The notes: generated by a model from the sequence alone, not told the origin. Counted from the first letter of the stretch, positions 8,577-17,161 are shown. The stretch is DNA of 46,844 nt from Actinomycetota bacterium (GCA_016870275.1 VGBZ01000017.1:1-46844); one strand, 5' to 3'. Program-made: numbers and translations.

Positions 8577-9248
8577 GCGATCGGCACCGAACCCGAGAGC
8601 GAACCAGCAGGCGAACCACCGTCCGACTCCACCGACGGCGCCGCCCGTGCATCCAAGGGTGAACTGACCCGGCGAGCAGTCCTCGATGCCGCGATCGCCA
8701 GATTCGGTCGAGACGGGTTCAGGAGCACCTCGGTCGCCGATGTCGCCCGAGACGCCGGCGTGGGCGGCACAGTCCCGTACGCGTACTTCTCCAGCAAGGA
8801 GGCGCTGTTCCTCGCCGCCCTCGACCACGACGCTGCAGCGGTGATGGAGCAAGGCCTCGGGCAGCTCGCCTCGGCGGAACGCCCGGCGAAGTGGCGCGAG
8901 CACCTCTTCCTCACCCTCATCGACGCACTCGACCATCACCCCCTCGCCCGCCGCGTTCTCGCCGGACTCGAGCCCGAGGTGACCGACCGTGTCCAGGACA
9001 TCCCCGCAATGCTCGAGCTGCGCAAGGCAGTCGTCGAGCAGCTTCGCGCCGATCAGTCCTCAGGACTGGTGCGAACCGACATCGACGCCGAAGCTGTCGG
9101 GAACGGTGCGGTCACGATCATCCTCACGGTCCTCATGTCGGTGCTGCAATTCGGACGCTCCGGGGTGGACCAACACGGCGCCGACGTCATGGCCGTCTTC
9201 GCCGCAGCGCTCGACCCACAGTCACCAGAGGAACGCCATCCGGAATAG
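8574..9248 (+). CDS. TetR/AcrR-family transcriptional regulator
   Basis: The 224-residue protein has an acidic 28-residue N-terminal extension and then a TetR DNA-binding domain at about 31-80: AVLDAAIARFGRDGF helix, the helix-turn-helix SVADVARDAGVGGTVPYAYF, then the SSKEALF turn. The C-terminal helical ligand domain is diverged. It is divergent from the hydrolase-monooxygenase-SDR operon with a palindromic operator between them, so it probably represses that operon and itself and responds to a lipid-like or carbonyl ligand. The start is set by a leaderless promoter. Confidence 0.88.
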   Translation: MAIGTEPESEPAGEPPSDSTDGAARASKGELTRRAVLDAAIARFGRDGFRSTSVADVARDAGVGGTVPYAYFSSKEALFLAALDHDAAAVMEQGLGQLASAERPAKWREHLFLTLIDALDHHPLARRVLAGLEPEVTDRVQDIPAMLELRKAVVEQLRADQSSGLVRTDIDAEAVGNGAVTIILTVLMSVLQFGRSGVDQHGADVMAVFAAALDPQSPEERHPE

Positions 9249-9276
9249 CACGCGGAGCCAAACGGTTCTTGGGCCC

Positions 9277-10035
9277 ATGAGCAACCTGCGAGTCGGCGTC
9301 CAACTCCAGCCCCAGGCCACCACCGTCGAACGGCTGCTCGACGGTGCCGTCACCGCCGAGCAGATCGGCGTGGACTCCGTCTGGTTCTGGGACCACTTCT
9401 ACCCGCTCTACGGCGACCCGGACGCAGCGCACTTCGAGGCGTACACGCTGCTCGCTGCCGCTGCGGCCCGCACCGAGCGCGTCCAACTCGGTGCGCTCGT
9501 CACCTGCAACTCGTACCGAAACCCGAACCTCCTCGCCGACATGTCGCGCACCATTGACCACATCAGCGGTGGACGGTTCACACTCGGCATCGGGTCCGGG
9601 TGGTTCGAACGTGACTACGACGAGTACGGCTACGAGTTCGGCACGGCCCGCGGGCGACTCGCCGACCTCGAGCGCGATCTGCCGATCATCCGGGCCCGGC
9701 TCGGCGCCCTGGAACCCGGCCCCATCGGTCCCCTCCCCGTGCTCATCGGTGGTTCCGGCCGCAAGGTCACCCTGCGTCTGGTCGCTGAACACGCCGACGG
9801 ATGGAACGCCTTTGGTCCGCCTGAGAGTTTCGACGAGCTGAACACCGTCCTCGACGAGTGGTGCGATCGAGTCGGCCGGGATCCAGCAGCGATCGAGCGC
9901 ACCGTCGCGATCGAGCCCACCGACGAGCGGTGGGAGGAGTACGTGGCTGCCGGCGCCGACCACCTCATCGTCATGACCGGCGACCCGTTCGACCTCGACG
10001 CCGCCGCCCGGCTCGTCGACGCCACCCGAACCTGA
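9277..10035 (+). CDS. LLM-class F420-dependent oxidoreductase
   Basis: The 252-residue TIM-barrel protein belongs to the luciferase-like monooxygenase family: VGVQLQPQATTVERLL at the N-terminus, the VDSVWFWDHFYPLYGD segment, a LLAAAAARTERVQLGALVTC strand/loop, SGGRFTLGIGSGWFERDY, and a cofactor-binding PVLIGGSG. These features fit the TIGR03560-type F420-dependent enzymes of actinobacteria. It is shorter than the usual 290-300 residues, so part of the barrel may be trimmed. It is 28 bases after the TetR gene, on the same strand, and probably co-transcribed. The ATG at 9277 is chosen because the family sequence begins there; the ribosome-binding site is weak (TTGGGCCC). Confidence 0.85.
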   Translation: MSNLRVGVQLQPQATTVERLLDGAVTAEQIGVDSVWFWDHFYPLYGDPDAAHFEAYTLLAAAAARTERVQLGALVTCNSYRNPNLLADMSRTIDHISGGRFTLGIGSGWFERDYDEYGYEFGTARGRLADLERDLPIIRARLGALEPGPIGPLPVLIGGSGRKVTLRLVAEHADGWNAFGPPESFDELNTVLDEWCDRVGRDPAAIERTVAIEPTDERWEEYVAAGADHLIVMTGDPFDLDAAARLVDATRT

Positions 10036-10099
10036 GGCCGGCGGGGAGACGACCGACCCCGACGGCACTTGGTTTCGCCATTGCCTGGGTTTCTCACCG

Positions 10100-10897
10100 G
10101 TGACTGACTACATCCATTGTTTCGGGACCGATGAGGAACAACGACTCTGGGAGCAGGCCGAGATCCTCTCCGAGGAAGTATTTGAACACCTTCCACTCAT
10201 CGAGAAGGGTCGAGGGCTCGAGCTCGGTTGTGGGGTCGGCGCCGAACTCGCTCAGATCCAGCGGCGTTGTACCCAGGTGAAACTGCTCGGTGTCGAACTC
10301 TCACCCACCCACACCGCTGCGGCGCAGCGGCGGGTCGGCGACTTCGCCCGGCTGATCCAAACAGACGCCACCCGGTTGCCGATGCCCGACCGCTCCGTGG
10401 ATCAGGCGATCACCATCTGGGTGCTCGAGCGCGTCCCCGATGCAGCCGCCGTCGTCGCAGACGCGCTTCGCGTGCTGCGTCCGGGCGGCACGCTCGTGTG
10501 CACCGAAGTCGTCAACGACACCTTTGCGTTCCGTCCAGAGATGACGGCCGTCAGCGAGTGGTGGAAACGCTTCAACCAGGTGCAGTCCGATGGCGGAGGT
10601 GATCCGTTTGTGGGTCGGCGAATCGCCGAGATTGCTCGAGACGCCGGTGCTGAGGTCCTCGACGTCCGCGACGTCGCCGTGGTCGCCTCACCGGCTGAAC
10701 CGCAGCGTCGCACGGTACTGATCGACTACGTCGCCGATCTGCTCACATCCGGCGCCCGCACAATGATCGCCGCCGGCGCTGTCGATCGGTCCGAACTCGG
10801 TGCCCTCGAGGAGGATCTCGATTGGGTCCGGAGCGATCCGACGATCGAGTGGGAGTACCACGCCATGCAGATAGTGGCTCGTCCCGGCAGTCAGTGA
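10100..10897 (+). CDS. Class I SAM-dependent methyltransferase
   Basis: The 265-residue protein contains the SAM-binding motif I ELGCGVGAEL (41-50), a conserved acidic end of strand 2 (LLGVELSPTHT), a motif with DATRLPMPDRSVDQ, and LRVLRPGGTLVCTEV, as in the UbiE/Methyltransf_11 group. The substrate cannot be told. The start is GTG 10100. Its stop (10895-10897) lies 1 base beyond the stop of the convergent gene (10891-10893), so the two 3' ends overlap by 7 bases. Confidence 0.85.
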   Translation: MTDYIHCFGTDEEQRLWEQAEILSEEVFEHLPLIEKGRGLELGCGVGAELAQIQRRCTQVKLLGVELSPTHTAAAQRRVGDFARLIQTDATRLPMPDRSVDQAITIWVLERVPDAAAVVADALRVLRPGGTLVCTEVVNDTFAFRPEMTAVSEWWKRFNQVQSDGGGDPFVGRRIAEIARDAGAEVLDVRDVAVVASPAEPQRRTVLIDYVADLLTSGARTMIAAGAVDRSELGALEEDLDWVRSDPTIEWEYHAMQIVARPGSQ

Positions 10898-11991
10898 CCC
10901 CGGTGGTCGGAGCGGTTGCGGGTCAGCCGGTGCAGCGAGATCCCGGTCGGCCGGAGCTGACCACGGATCCACGCCACGTCGCCAGCGCCGGCCGGTGAGG
11001 AGTAGTCCGCCACGAGCAGCGACCCGTCCGGGTCCTCGACCACCGCCGTGAAGGCGCAGTCGCCGCGGGACGGCAGGTCGAGGACCCACTCGAGCGACGG
11101 CCCGTCCGGGTGGATCCGGTAGAGGGCGCTCCGCTTGCGTGTGAGCGACCACACCGCCTGGTCGGTGCGTATGGCGAGCAGCCCGGGCAGCCAGCCGGGC
11201 GACAGGTCGTAGGCACCGCCGTACGCCACCTGGCGGCGGGCGAACAGGTACGGCTCGCCGCCCCACAGCACCAGGTTCGGCGAGTCCGGCTTGCGGCGGA
11301 TCGGCGTCACGGCGAGCGCCTCGACGTCGGTGCCGACCAGCAGGTCGCCTCCCCGCCGCGACGGCCCCTCGTTGCGGGTGACCCCGACGATTCGACCATC
11401 AGCGAGCTCGACCAGTTCGCACTCGGTCCCGCCGTGGTGGATCGTCACCGGGTCCGACCAGGTCGTCAGATCATCGCTCCAACGCACCTCGACGCTCGGG
11501 TCCGCCGGACGAGGGCTGTACATCCGTTCCGCACCCCGGTAGCCGAGCATGGCCCAGCGCCCCCGCAGGCGGCGGACCCGCCACGGCACGGCGTCGGGGC
11601 CGACCACCAGCTCCGGATCGCTCCACGTAGACGGTCCGGCTTCGGTTGCACCGGCGGCCCCGTCGGTGGTGGCCTGGAACACGCCGCTGGGCTGGAACCG
11701 TTTGGGATCGGTGCCGAGTCGCATGAACCAGAGGTGGAGTCGTTCGCCATCGACCAGCCACCGCGGCTCGCGCAGGTCGGCTCCCAGATGGATCGTGTGC
11801 TCATGACGCCACGGCCCGTCGACGCCGGGGGCCGAGGTCACCTCGAGGCGGGCCTCGCCGGATGCGAAGTGACTGGGCGCGGTGCGCCACACCAGCCAGA
11901 GGCGGTCACGGAACCGGACCAGGTCCAGGTTGTTGTTGGCGGGCAAGCACGCCACGCCGGCGGCGGCCGGGCCCGGCACGAGCGCTCCCAT
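10891..11991 (-). CDS. Predicted beta-propeller protein with Asp-box-like repeats
   Basis: The 366-residue protein is rich in short beta strands with Trp/Asp turns: DRLWLVWRTAPSHF, GPWRHEHTIHLG, STWSDPELVVG, RWSDDLTTWSDPV and similar. This resembles BNR/sialidase or GH43-like five- or six-bladed propellers (Asp-box S-x-D-x-x-x-T-W). No signal peptide is clear from this start, and catalytic residues could not be assigned. The start is uncertain: ATG 11991 is the last one before the conserved-looking part, while the frame stays open to 12174, across the region used by the divergent exporter. It is convergent with the methyltransferase. Confidence 0.6.
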   Translation of the reverse strand: MGALVPGPAAAGVACLPANNNLDLVRFRDRLWLVWRTAPSHFASGEARLEVTSAPGVDGPWRHEHTIHLGADLREPRWLVDGERLHLWFMRLGTDPKRFQPSGVFQATTDGAAGATEAGPSTWSDPELVVGPDAVPWRVRRLRGRWAMLGYRGAERMYSPRPADPSVEVRWSDDLTTWSDPVTIHHGGTECELVELADGRIVGVTRNEGPSRRGGDLLVGTDVEALAVTPIRRKPDSPNLVLWGGEPYLFARRQVAYGGAYDLSPGWLPGLLAIRTDQAVWSLTRKRSALYRIHPDGPSLEWVLDLPSRGDCAFTAVVEDPDGSLLVADYSSPAGAGDVAWIRGQLRPTGISLHRLTRNRSDHRGH

Positions 11992-12109
11992 GGGCTCCAA
12001 GATCACCACGGCCGCAAGTCTTGCGAACGAACCGCCACGACGCACGTCCGACGACGGAGCACGAGCGCCGACATCGGCAACCGGTGGGGACGGAGAGGTT
12101 CGCCCTCGG

Positions 12110-12124
12110 TACGGTGCCCGGGTG
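12110..12124 (+). promoter_or_regulatory. Leaderless promoter of the EamA exporter gene
   Basis: TACGGT (12110-12115) lies 6 bases before GTG 12122, the same spacing seen at other starts in this window. No ribosome-binding site is seen. The -35 is not recognisable. Confidence 0.5.
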
Positions 12125-13045
12125 GCACCCCCGACCGGCCCGTCGTTCGCAGCGCGCCATGCCGGGGCGATCATGTTGATCGGGGCGCTCTTCTGGGCCG
12201 GTGGTGGACTGATCGCCCGGGCAGCACCCCTCAGCGGTCCGACGCTCGCCTTCTGGCGGTGCCTGCTCGCAGCGGCGACCTACCAGGCCATCCTGGCGTT
12301 TCGGGGTCGCCCACCCTCGTGGGCGCATCTGCGCTCCGGAGCACTCGGCGGAGTCGGATTCGGGTTGTCAGTCGTGTTCCTGTTCGTGGCGTTGAAGACC
12401 ACGACGCTGGTGTCGGCCACCGTGATCGGCAGCATCCAGCCGCTCCTGCTCGCTGCCATCACCCACCGATACTCCCAACAGCTCAGTCGATTGCTCTGGA
12501 TCTCGAGCGCCGCTGCAGTGGGTGGCACGGTGCTCGTCGTGGTCGGATCATCGACCCGCTCAGGCGACTGGAGCGTGACCGGCGACCTCATTGCGCTCCT
12601 CGCAGTCGGAACCAACATCGTCTACGTCCTCAGCACGAAGCGAGCCCGGTCGACCATGGAGCCGCTCGAGTTCCAGGCGGCGATGTTGTGGGTCGCCACG
12701 CTCACGGTGCTCCCAATCGCTGCGGTGTTGTCGATCGGTGGGACACCGTTCGTCCCGACGCTCGACGGTTGGCAGGCCATCGTGGCGCTCATCGCCGTTG
12801 GGGGAACCGGTCACCTGCTGTTCACGCACGCACAGGGGCACCTGTCGGTCGCCGCTGCCTCGGCCATCGCCATGACCGAGGTGCTTGCCGTCGCCATCGG
12901 CGCAGCAGTCCTGTTCGATCAGCCGGTCGGTCCGGTTCAGATCCTGGGCATGGCGGTCGTCGGGATCGCCGTCGGGGTGTGGCTCGCCAAGGACCCGGGT
13001 GAACCCGGGGAGCGCGCCACGGCGCTCGAGTCGACCGGCACCTGA
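12122..13045 (+). CDS. EamA/DMT-family membrane transporter
   Basis: The 307-residue protein has ten hydrophobic segments arranged as two EamA repeats (about 20-150 and 165-290), each with the typical WAGGGLIAR and TGHLLFTHAQG-like loops. DMT-family members export amino acids, nucleobases or other metabolites; the substrate is unknown. The GTG at 12122 gives a normal family length and a short N-terminus before the first helix; the frame continues upstream to 11882 but would add 80 polar residues overlapping the opposite gene. It is followed 114 bases later by dps. Confidence 0.85.
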   Translation: MAPPTGPSFAARHAGAIMLIGALFWAGGGLIARAAPLSGPTLAFWRCLLAAATYQAILAFRGRPPSWAHLRSGALGGVGFGLSVVFLFVALKTTTLVSATVIGSIQPLLLAAITHRYSQQLSRLLWISSAAAVGGTVLVVVGSSTRSGDWSVTGDLIALLAVGTNIVYVLSTKRARSTMEPLEFQAAMLWVATLTVLPIAAVLSIGGTPFVPTLDGWQAIVALIAVGGTGHLLFTHAQGHLSVAAASAIAMTEVLAVAIGAAVLFDQPVGPVQILGMAVVGIAVGVWLAKDPGEPGERATALESTGT

Positions 13046-13065
13046 GTCGGTTCCCGACGATCAAC

Positions 13066-13081
13066 CGGATCGATCGATCCG
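13066..13081. promoter_or_regulatory. 16-bp perfect palindrome upstream of dps
   Basis: CGGATCGATCGATCCG reads the same on both strands and sits 79 bases before the dps start, after the exporter stop. It could be an operator for an iron- or stress-responsive dimeric regulator, or part of a terminator for the exporter gene. No T-run follows it. Confidence 0.4.
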
Positions 13082-13159
13082 CGCCGCAAGTTCTCTTGGA
13101 CGAGCGAACGGATCGGGGAGAAGATGAGAGGCGACGTACGAACCGGATGGAGCCACGAC

Positions 13160-13636
13160 ATGAGCGATCTGCGCATCAACATCGGAATCAACGACGAGGA
13201 CCGGGCGGCCATCGCCGACCAACTCGCCCACTTGCTCGCCGACACCTACACGCTCTACCTCCGCACGCACCAGTACCACTGGAACGTGACCGGACCCATG
13301 TTCCAGACCCTGCACCTCATGTTCGAGGCCCAGTACAACGAGCTGTGGCTGGCGGTCGACCTGATCGCCGAGCGCATCCGGGCGCTCGGGTTCCCGGCAC
13401 CCGGCAGCTACCGAGAGTTCGCCGACCTGACCACCATCGACGAGGAGTCGGACCGACCCGACGCCACCGAGATGATCCGGCGTCTGGTGGTCGGCCACGA
13501 GACCGTGGCCCGCACCGCCCGCGGGGCCTTCGACGTTGTCGAGTCGGCCCGGGACGAGCCCACCGCCGACCTGCTCACCCAGCGCCTCCAGGTCCACGAG
13601 AAGGAGGCCTGGATGCTCCGGAGCCTGCTCGCCTGA
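13160..13636 (+). CDS. dps: Dps-family ferritin-like DNA-protection protein
   Basis: The 158-residue protein is of normal Dps length. It carries the family ferroxidase signature ([17 protein letters not shown], then [26 protein letters not shown]) whose His, Asp/Glu residues form the inter-subunit iron site, followed by the four-helix remainder ending in [12 protein letters not shown]. It stores iron and protects DNA from peroxide. ATG 13160 is preceded by GGAG with 8-base spacing; an in-frame ATG at 13124 with GGGGAG close upstream would add 12 residues. The gene ends inside a hairpin shared with the convergent mscL. Confidence 0.92.
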   Translation: MSDLRINIGINDEDRAAIADQLAHLLADTYTLYLRTHQYHWNVTGPMFQTLHLMFEAQYNELWLAVDLIAERIRALGFPAPGSYREFADLTTIDEESDRPDATEMIRRLVVGHETVARTARGAFDVVESARDEPTADLLTQRLQVHEKEAWMLRSLLA

Positions 13637-13644
13637 GCAGGCTC
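13621..13644. terminator. Bidirectional hairpin at the dps/mscL convergence
   Basis: A perfect 10-bp inverted repeat (GAGCCTGCTC / GAGCAGGCTC) with a 4-base loop spans both stop codons: the dps TGA at 13634-13636 and the mscL TGA at 13645-13643. It lacks a T-run, as is common in high-GC actinobacteria. Confidence 0.75.
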
Positions 13645-14008
13645 ACTTCTCGGCGATGCGCTCCAGCAGCTGCAGCATCTTCTCGTCGTTGGACAGCTCT
13701 TCCGCCGGCTTGTCCTTGCGGTTACGCATGACGTTGATGGGCACGACGACGGCGAAGTAGATGGCGGCCGCGGTGATCACGAACGTGAGCAGCGCCGTCA
13801 GGAACTTACCGTAGAAGACCTGGCCCGACCCGACGGTGAGCACGAGCGCGTCGAAGTTCGGCTCACCGAAGATGGCACCGATCAAGGCCATGAGCACGTC
13901 GTTGGTGAATGACGTGACGACCGCACCGAACGCGGCGCCGACCACGACGCCGACCGCCAGATCGACGACGCTGCCCTGGCTGATGAACTCCTTGAATCCC
14001 TTGAGCAT
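13643..14008 (-). CDS. mscL: Large-conductance mechanosensitive channel MscL
   Basis: The 121-residue protein matches MscL in size and order: N-terminal amphipathic helix (MLKGFKEFISQG), first membrane helix with the pore-lining GxxxGxxxGxxxxxF pattern (VVDLAVGVVVGAAFGAVVTS), periplasmic loop, second helix (LLTFVITAAAIYFAVVVPIN) and a charged C-terminal bundle (EELSNDEKMLQLLERIAEK). It opens under membrane tension to release solutes on osmotic downshock. The ATG at 14008 has a strong GGAGG 6 bases before it. The frame extends to 14443 upstream but without family sequence. Confidence 0.96.
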   Translation of the reverse strand: MLKGFKEFISQGSVVDLAVGVVVGAAFGAVVTSFTNDVLMALIGAIFGEPNFDALVLTVGSGQVFYGKFLTALLTFVITAAAIYFAVVVPINVMRNRKDKPAEELSNDEKMLQLLERIAEK

Positions 14009-14128
14009 GATGCACCTCCATTGATCTTTACCTGTCCCAGTCTGGCTCATGACGGTCCAGCCGCGGCGGAAGCCCGCCAGCCGCCCTCCGGCACCGGATC
14101 GGCAGAGGCCCGGTAACCTCCGGTCCGC

Positions 14129-14761
14129 ATGCTGCATGGTCTGGCCGTTGGGTTCGGCGTGGTGTTCGTCGCCGAACTGGGCGACAAGAGCCAGTTGCTC
14201 GCCATGACGCTGGCCGCCCGCTACCGGCCACTCCCGGTCCTGGCCGGCATCGCCGTGGCCACCCTGGTCCTGCAAGGCCTGGCGGTGACGGTCGGGACGC
14301 TCATCGGCGACCGCCTCCCGACCCGGCCGATCCAGTTCGTCGCCGGGCCTGGCGTTCCTCGGGTTCGCGATCTGGACGATCCGGGACGACGACGAGGAGC
14401 CCGACGGAGAGGAACCAGAGAACCCTGCCGACGGTGATGCCACGGACTCGTCACCGCCGACGATCCATCGGCCGACCGCGGGGCGAAGCGCTCAGGACTG
14501 CTGACCGCCGGCACGGCGTTTTTCGTCTCGGAGTTCGGCGACAAGACCATGCTCGCAACCGTCACGCTGGCCACCGAGGGCGGGGTGCTCGGGACCTGGC
14601 TCGGCGCCAGCGCCGGGATGGTGCTCGCCGACGCCCTGGCGGTCGCCGTGGGGGAGGTGGCGGGCGCCCGGCTCTCTCGCCGGGTGGTTCGGATCGTCGC
14701 TGCCGTCACCTTCGCCCTGTTCGGCATCGGGATGATCATGGCGGCAGCCCTGAGCAACTGA
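14129..14761 (+). pseudogene. TMEM165/GDT1-family (UPF0016) cation transporter, two compensating frameshifts
   Basis: Both family signatures are present: VFVAELGDKSQLLAMTLAAR in the first half and FFVSEFGDKTMLATVTLA in the second (E-x-G-D-K-[T/S]), so this is a Ca2+/Mn2+ (H+ antiport) transporter with two three-helix repeats. The reading frame is broken twice. After IQFVAG an extra G in the GGG at 14345-14347 shifts the frame; the shifted frame gives the expected LAFLGFAIWTIRDDDEEPDG helix end and acidic linker, and a one-base loss near 14455-14462 restores the original frame before GLLTAGTAFFVSEFGDK. Repairing both gives about 210 residues, a normal length. Sequencing error or a recent pseudogene are both possible. 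TAACCT lies 9 bases before the ATG. Confidence 0.8.
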
Positions 14762-14783
14762 TCCGTCCGCCCCACGTCGAAGA

Positions 14784-16340
14784 TCAGGCGGTGCGCTCCA
14801 GACGCTGCGACCCGCTCGCGGCGGTGAACCGGATCAGCACGTCGGTCTCCGACGTGGGCTGTCGGATGGTCCGGGGCGACCGGGCCTCGACGGTGACCCC
14901 GCCCGGGGTTAACTCCGCCAGCACGTAGCCGTGCCGGTCCGACTCGAACCAGCGCAGGTGGTTCGAGTTCGACAGGTTCAGGAGCGGGACCGTGTACTCG
15001 TCGGACGGGATCCCGTTCTCGTCGGCGTTGCTCGACGTGATCGACCCGGTCCCGAACTCGAGCACCCGGGGCGTGGAGCCGATCAGGTCCACGTCGGAGC
15101 TGACCTCGGCGGCGGAGAAGACGTGGGAGTCGCCGGAGAGCAGGACGGTGTCGCGGGTGTCGGCGGCGTCGAGCGCATCCAGGATGAAGTTCCGCTCGGC
15201 GATGTAGCCGTCCCACTGGGTGGTGTTGAGGTACACGCCGGACCCTCGGGGCTGCCCGGGGAACCGTCCGACGGAACGCCACGGCCAGAACATGAGCTGG
15301 CTGCCCACGACCTTCCACTGGGCGCTCGACGTCGTCAGTCCGTCGACCAGCCAGTCGCGCTGGTCGATGCCGAGCATGGTGCGGGACGGATCGAGCATCC
15401 CCGGCTCGTCGGTGGTGGACGTGCCGAGCGGCGTGGCGTCGGGCAGCGTCGGCGACCGGAACGACCGCTGGTCGGTGACGAACACCTCGGCCAGGTCACC
15501 CCAGCGCAGCGACCGGTCGATCCGGCCGGGTAGGCGCCGCCGGACCGGGAGGTGCTCGTCGAAGGCCGCCATGGCGCCTGCGGTCTGCGGGTCTCCGGGC
15601 TGGGCGAGACCGTCGTGGTTGTCGAAGATGTGCACGACCGGGTAGGCCGCGTGCATGGCCTGCAGGTCGGGGTCGGAGCGGTACATCCGGTACTTGGACC
15701 GGAACTGCTCCAGCGTGACCGCCAGCTGGATCGGGTCGTCCCGACCGGGGATGTTCACCCGGTCGGCGTAACCGGTCTCGTAGACGTAGTCACCCAGGCT
15801 CAGGACCAGGTCGACGTCGGTCTCCGGGTCGTCGGCCAGCGACGCCAGGTCGGCGTGGGCCGTGTAGTAGCCGTGGGTGAACCGCTGGCAGCTGAACGCC
15901 GCGACCCGGAACCTGTCGCCGCCGGCGGCCGGGGTGGTCTTGGTCCGTCCGGTGGGACTGGTCGTGGCGTCGTGATGGAAGCGGTACCAGTAGGTCGTTG
16001 CGGGTTCCAGACCGGTGACGTCCACGGTGATGCAGTGATCACGCAGGCCGGTGGCCAGTGCCGTCCCGGACCACACGACGTTGGCGAACGACGGCGTGGT
16101 GGCGACCTCGACCGTCACGGGCACGCCGGTGCCCCTGTCCCGCTCGGGGTGCACCCGGGTCCACAACAGCACCGAGGTCGGGGTCGGGTCGCCCGAGCTG
16201 ACCCCCGATGGGTACAGGCCGACGCCCTCGAAGGCCAGGCCCGACTGCGGCGGATAGCTGGGCGACGGCGGGGTGCAGCCAGCCAGCAGGAGACCACCGG
16301 CGCCGGCGGCCGATGCCGTCAGGAACGTACGTCGATCCAC
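14784..16340 (-). CDS. PhoD-like alkaline phosphatase, Tat-exported lipoprotein
   Basis: The 518-residue protein starts with a twin-Arg signal ending in a lipobox (RRTFLTAS..LLAGC, Cys22), so it is a Tat-dependent lipoprotein. The PhoD N-terminal fibronectin-like part (about 45-150) is followed by the metallophosphatase core: VAAFSCQRF, LSLGDYVYETGY, HIFDNHDGLAQPGD, FVTDQRSFRS, VVGSQLMFWP and LLSGDSHVFSAAEV. It hydrolyses phosphate diesters or monoesters outside the cell, probably with Fe/Ca. GTG 16340 is chosen because GGGAGG lies 6 bases upstream and the signal peptide then starts correctly; 16385 would add 15 polar residues. It is convergent with the transporter and downstream of the DUF305 gene on the same strand. 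Confidence 0.88.
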   Translation of the reverse strand: MDRRTFLTASAAGAGGLLLAGCTPPSPSYPPQSGLAFEGVGLYPSGVSSGDPTPTSVLLWTRVHPERDRGTGVPVTVEVATTPSFANVVWSGTALATGLRDHCITVDVTGLEPATTYWYRFHHDATTSPTGRTKTTPAAGGDRFRVAAFSCQRFTHGYYTAHADLASLADDPETDVDLVLSLGDYVYETGYADRVNIPGRDDPIQLAVTLEQFRSKYRMYRSDPDLQAMHAAYPVVHIFDNHDGLAQPGDPQTAGAMAAFDEHLPVRRRLPGRIDRSLRWGDLAEVFVTDQRSFRSPTLPDATPLGTSTTDEPGMLDPSRTMLGIDQRDWLVDGLTTSSAQWKVVGSQLMFWPWRSVGRFPGQPRGSGVYLNTTQWDGYIAERNFILDALDAADTRDTVLLSGDSHVFSAAEVSSDVDLIGSTPRVLEFGTGSITSSNADENGIPSDEYTVPLLNLSNSNHLRWFESDRHGYVLAELTPGGVTVEARSPRTIRQPTSETDVLIRFTAASGSQRLERTA

Positions 16341-16408
16341 CGCCCGCCTCCCGTGCTCGCCCGGCGCACCGCTCTGGAGCACCACGACCGACTTACCGAG
16401 CGCCCACG

Positions 16409-16428
16409 CCGCCGACCAGCGACGGCGG
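16409..16428 (-). terminator. Possible terminator after the DUF305 gene
   Basis: CCGCCG/CGGCGG form a 6-bp stem (8 bp with one G-T pair) around an 8-base loop, 25 bases after the DUF305 stop on the minus strand. No T-run is present. Confidence 0.4.
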
Positions 16429-16452
16429 TGAACTCGTGGTGAACGATCCGCC

Positions 16453-17115
16453 TCAGCCGGCCTGGCCTAGCAGGGCTTCCACGCGGGTGATCTCGGCCTG
16501 CTGGACGTCGATGATCTGCTGGGCGAGCTCCTTGGCCTCGGGGGAGTCGCCGCCGTCGAGCTCCTGCTGAGCCATCTCGATGGCACCGTCGTGGTGCAGG
16601 ATTATCAGCTCCAGGTAGAGGCGGTCGAACTCGGCGTCCCGGGCGGCCCGCAGCTTCTCGAAGTCGCTCTCGGAGATCATCCCGGACATCATCATACCGC
16701 CCGCCATCTCCATGTTCTCGGCCATACTGGCCTCGGGATCGGGCACCTCGGCACCCCACGCGGTGAGCCACTCGGTCATCAGCTCGATCTCGGGTCCCTG
16801 TGCAGCGACGATCTCCGTGGCGAGCGCCTGCACCTCGGGGTTGGAGGTGTTGGTGGCGGCCAGCTCCGACATCTCCACCGCCTGGGCGTGGTGCGGGATC
16901 ATGCCCTGGGCGAAGGCGACGTCGATGCTGTTGTGCACCCCGCCGGCCTGGTCACCCGACCCTCCTGCCGCAGCGGTGGGCGAGGGAGCGGAGGTCGCCG
17001 GGGCCGTGGTCGACGACGCCGAGTCGTCGCCCCCGCAGGCGGTGGCGCCGAACAGGAGCGCCAGCGCAGCAGCGGCGGCGGGGAGCAGGAGTCGTGCGGG
17101 ACGGTGATCGGACAT
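16453..17115 (-). CDS. DUF305 lipoprotein (probable copper-related)
   Basis: The 220-residue protein has a lipoprotein signal (lipobox GATAC, Cys27), a Ser/Thr/Ala linker, and the two His-rich DUF305 segments: FAQGMIPHHAQAVEM (about 68-82) and ELIILHHDGAIEMAQQEL (about 172-189), plus a Met-rich middle (EMAGGMMMSGM). DUF305 proteins are ferritin-like four-helix bundles often found beside copper-handling genes. The neighbouring CopC-CopD fusion upstream on the same strand supports a role in copper binding at the cell surface. GGAGG lies 3 bases before the ATG, and a promoter with consensus 17-bp spacing precedes it. Confidence 0.87.
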   Translation of the reverse strand: MSDHRPARLLLPAAAAALALLFGATACGGDDSASSTTAPATSAPSPTAAAGGSGDQAGGVHNSIDVAFAQGMIPHHAQAVEMSELAATNTSNPEVQALATEIVAAQGPEIELMTEWLTAWGAEVPDPEASMAENMEMAGGMMMSGMISESDFEKLRAARDAEFDRLYLELIILHHDGAIEMAQQELDGGDSPEAKELAQQIIDVQQAEITRVEALLGQAG

Positions 17116-17132
17116 GAACCTCCGATGTGTGG

Positions 17133-17161
17133 TTAGAACCCAGCTGGTATCGGTTCCCCAA
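17133..17161 (-). promoter_or_regulatory. Promoter candidate for the DUF305 gene
   Basis: On the minus strand TTGGGG (17161-17156), a 17-base spacer and TTCTAA (17138-17133) lie about 18 bases before the ATG at 17115, in one of the few A/T-containing stretches of this region. Confidence 0.55.

Noticed and set aside
11110-13002. 630-residue plus-strand frame over the propeller and exporter genes
   Set aside because: Composition is shadow-like, and it overlaps two genes with recognisable protein patterns.
14758-14787. Terminator between the GDT1-like and PhoD-like genes (CTGATC/GATCAG)
   Set aside because: A 6-bp stem with an 18-base loop is too weak to call.
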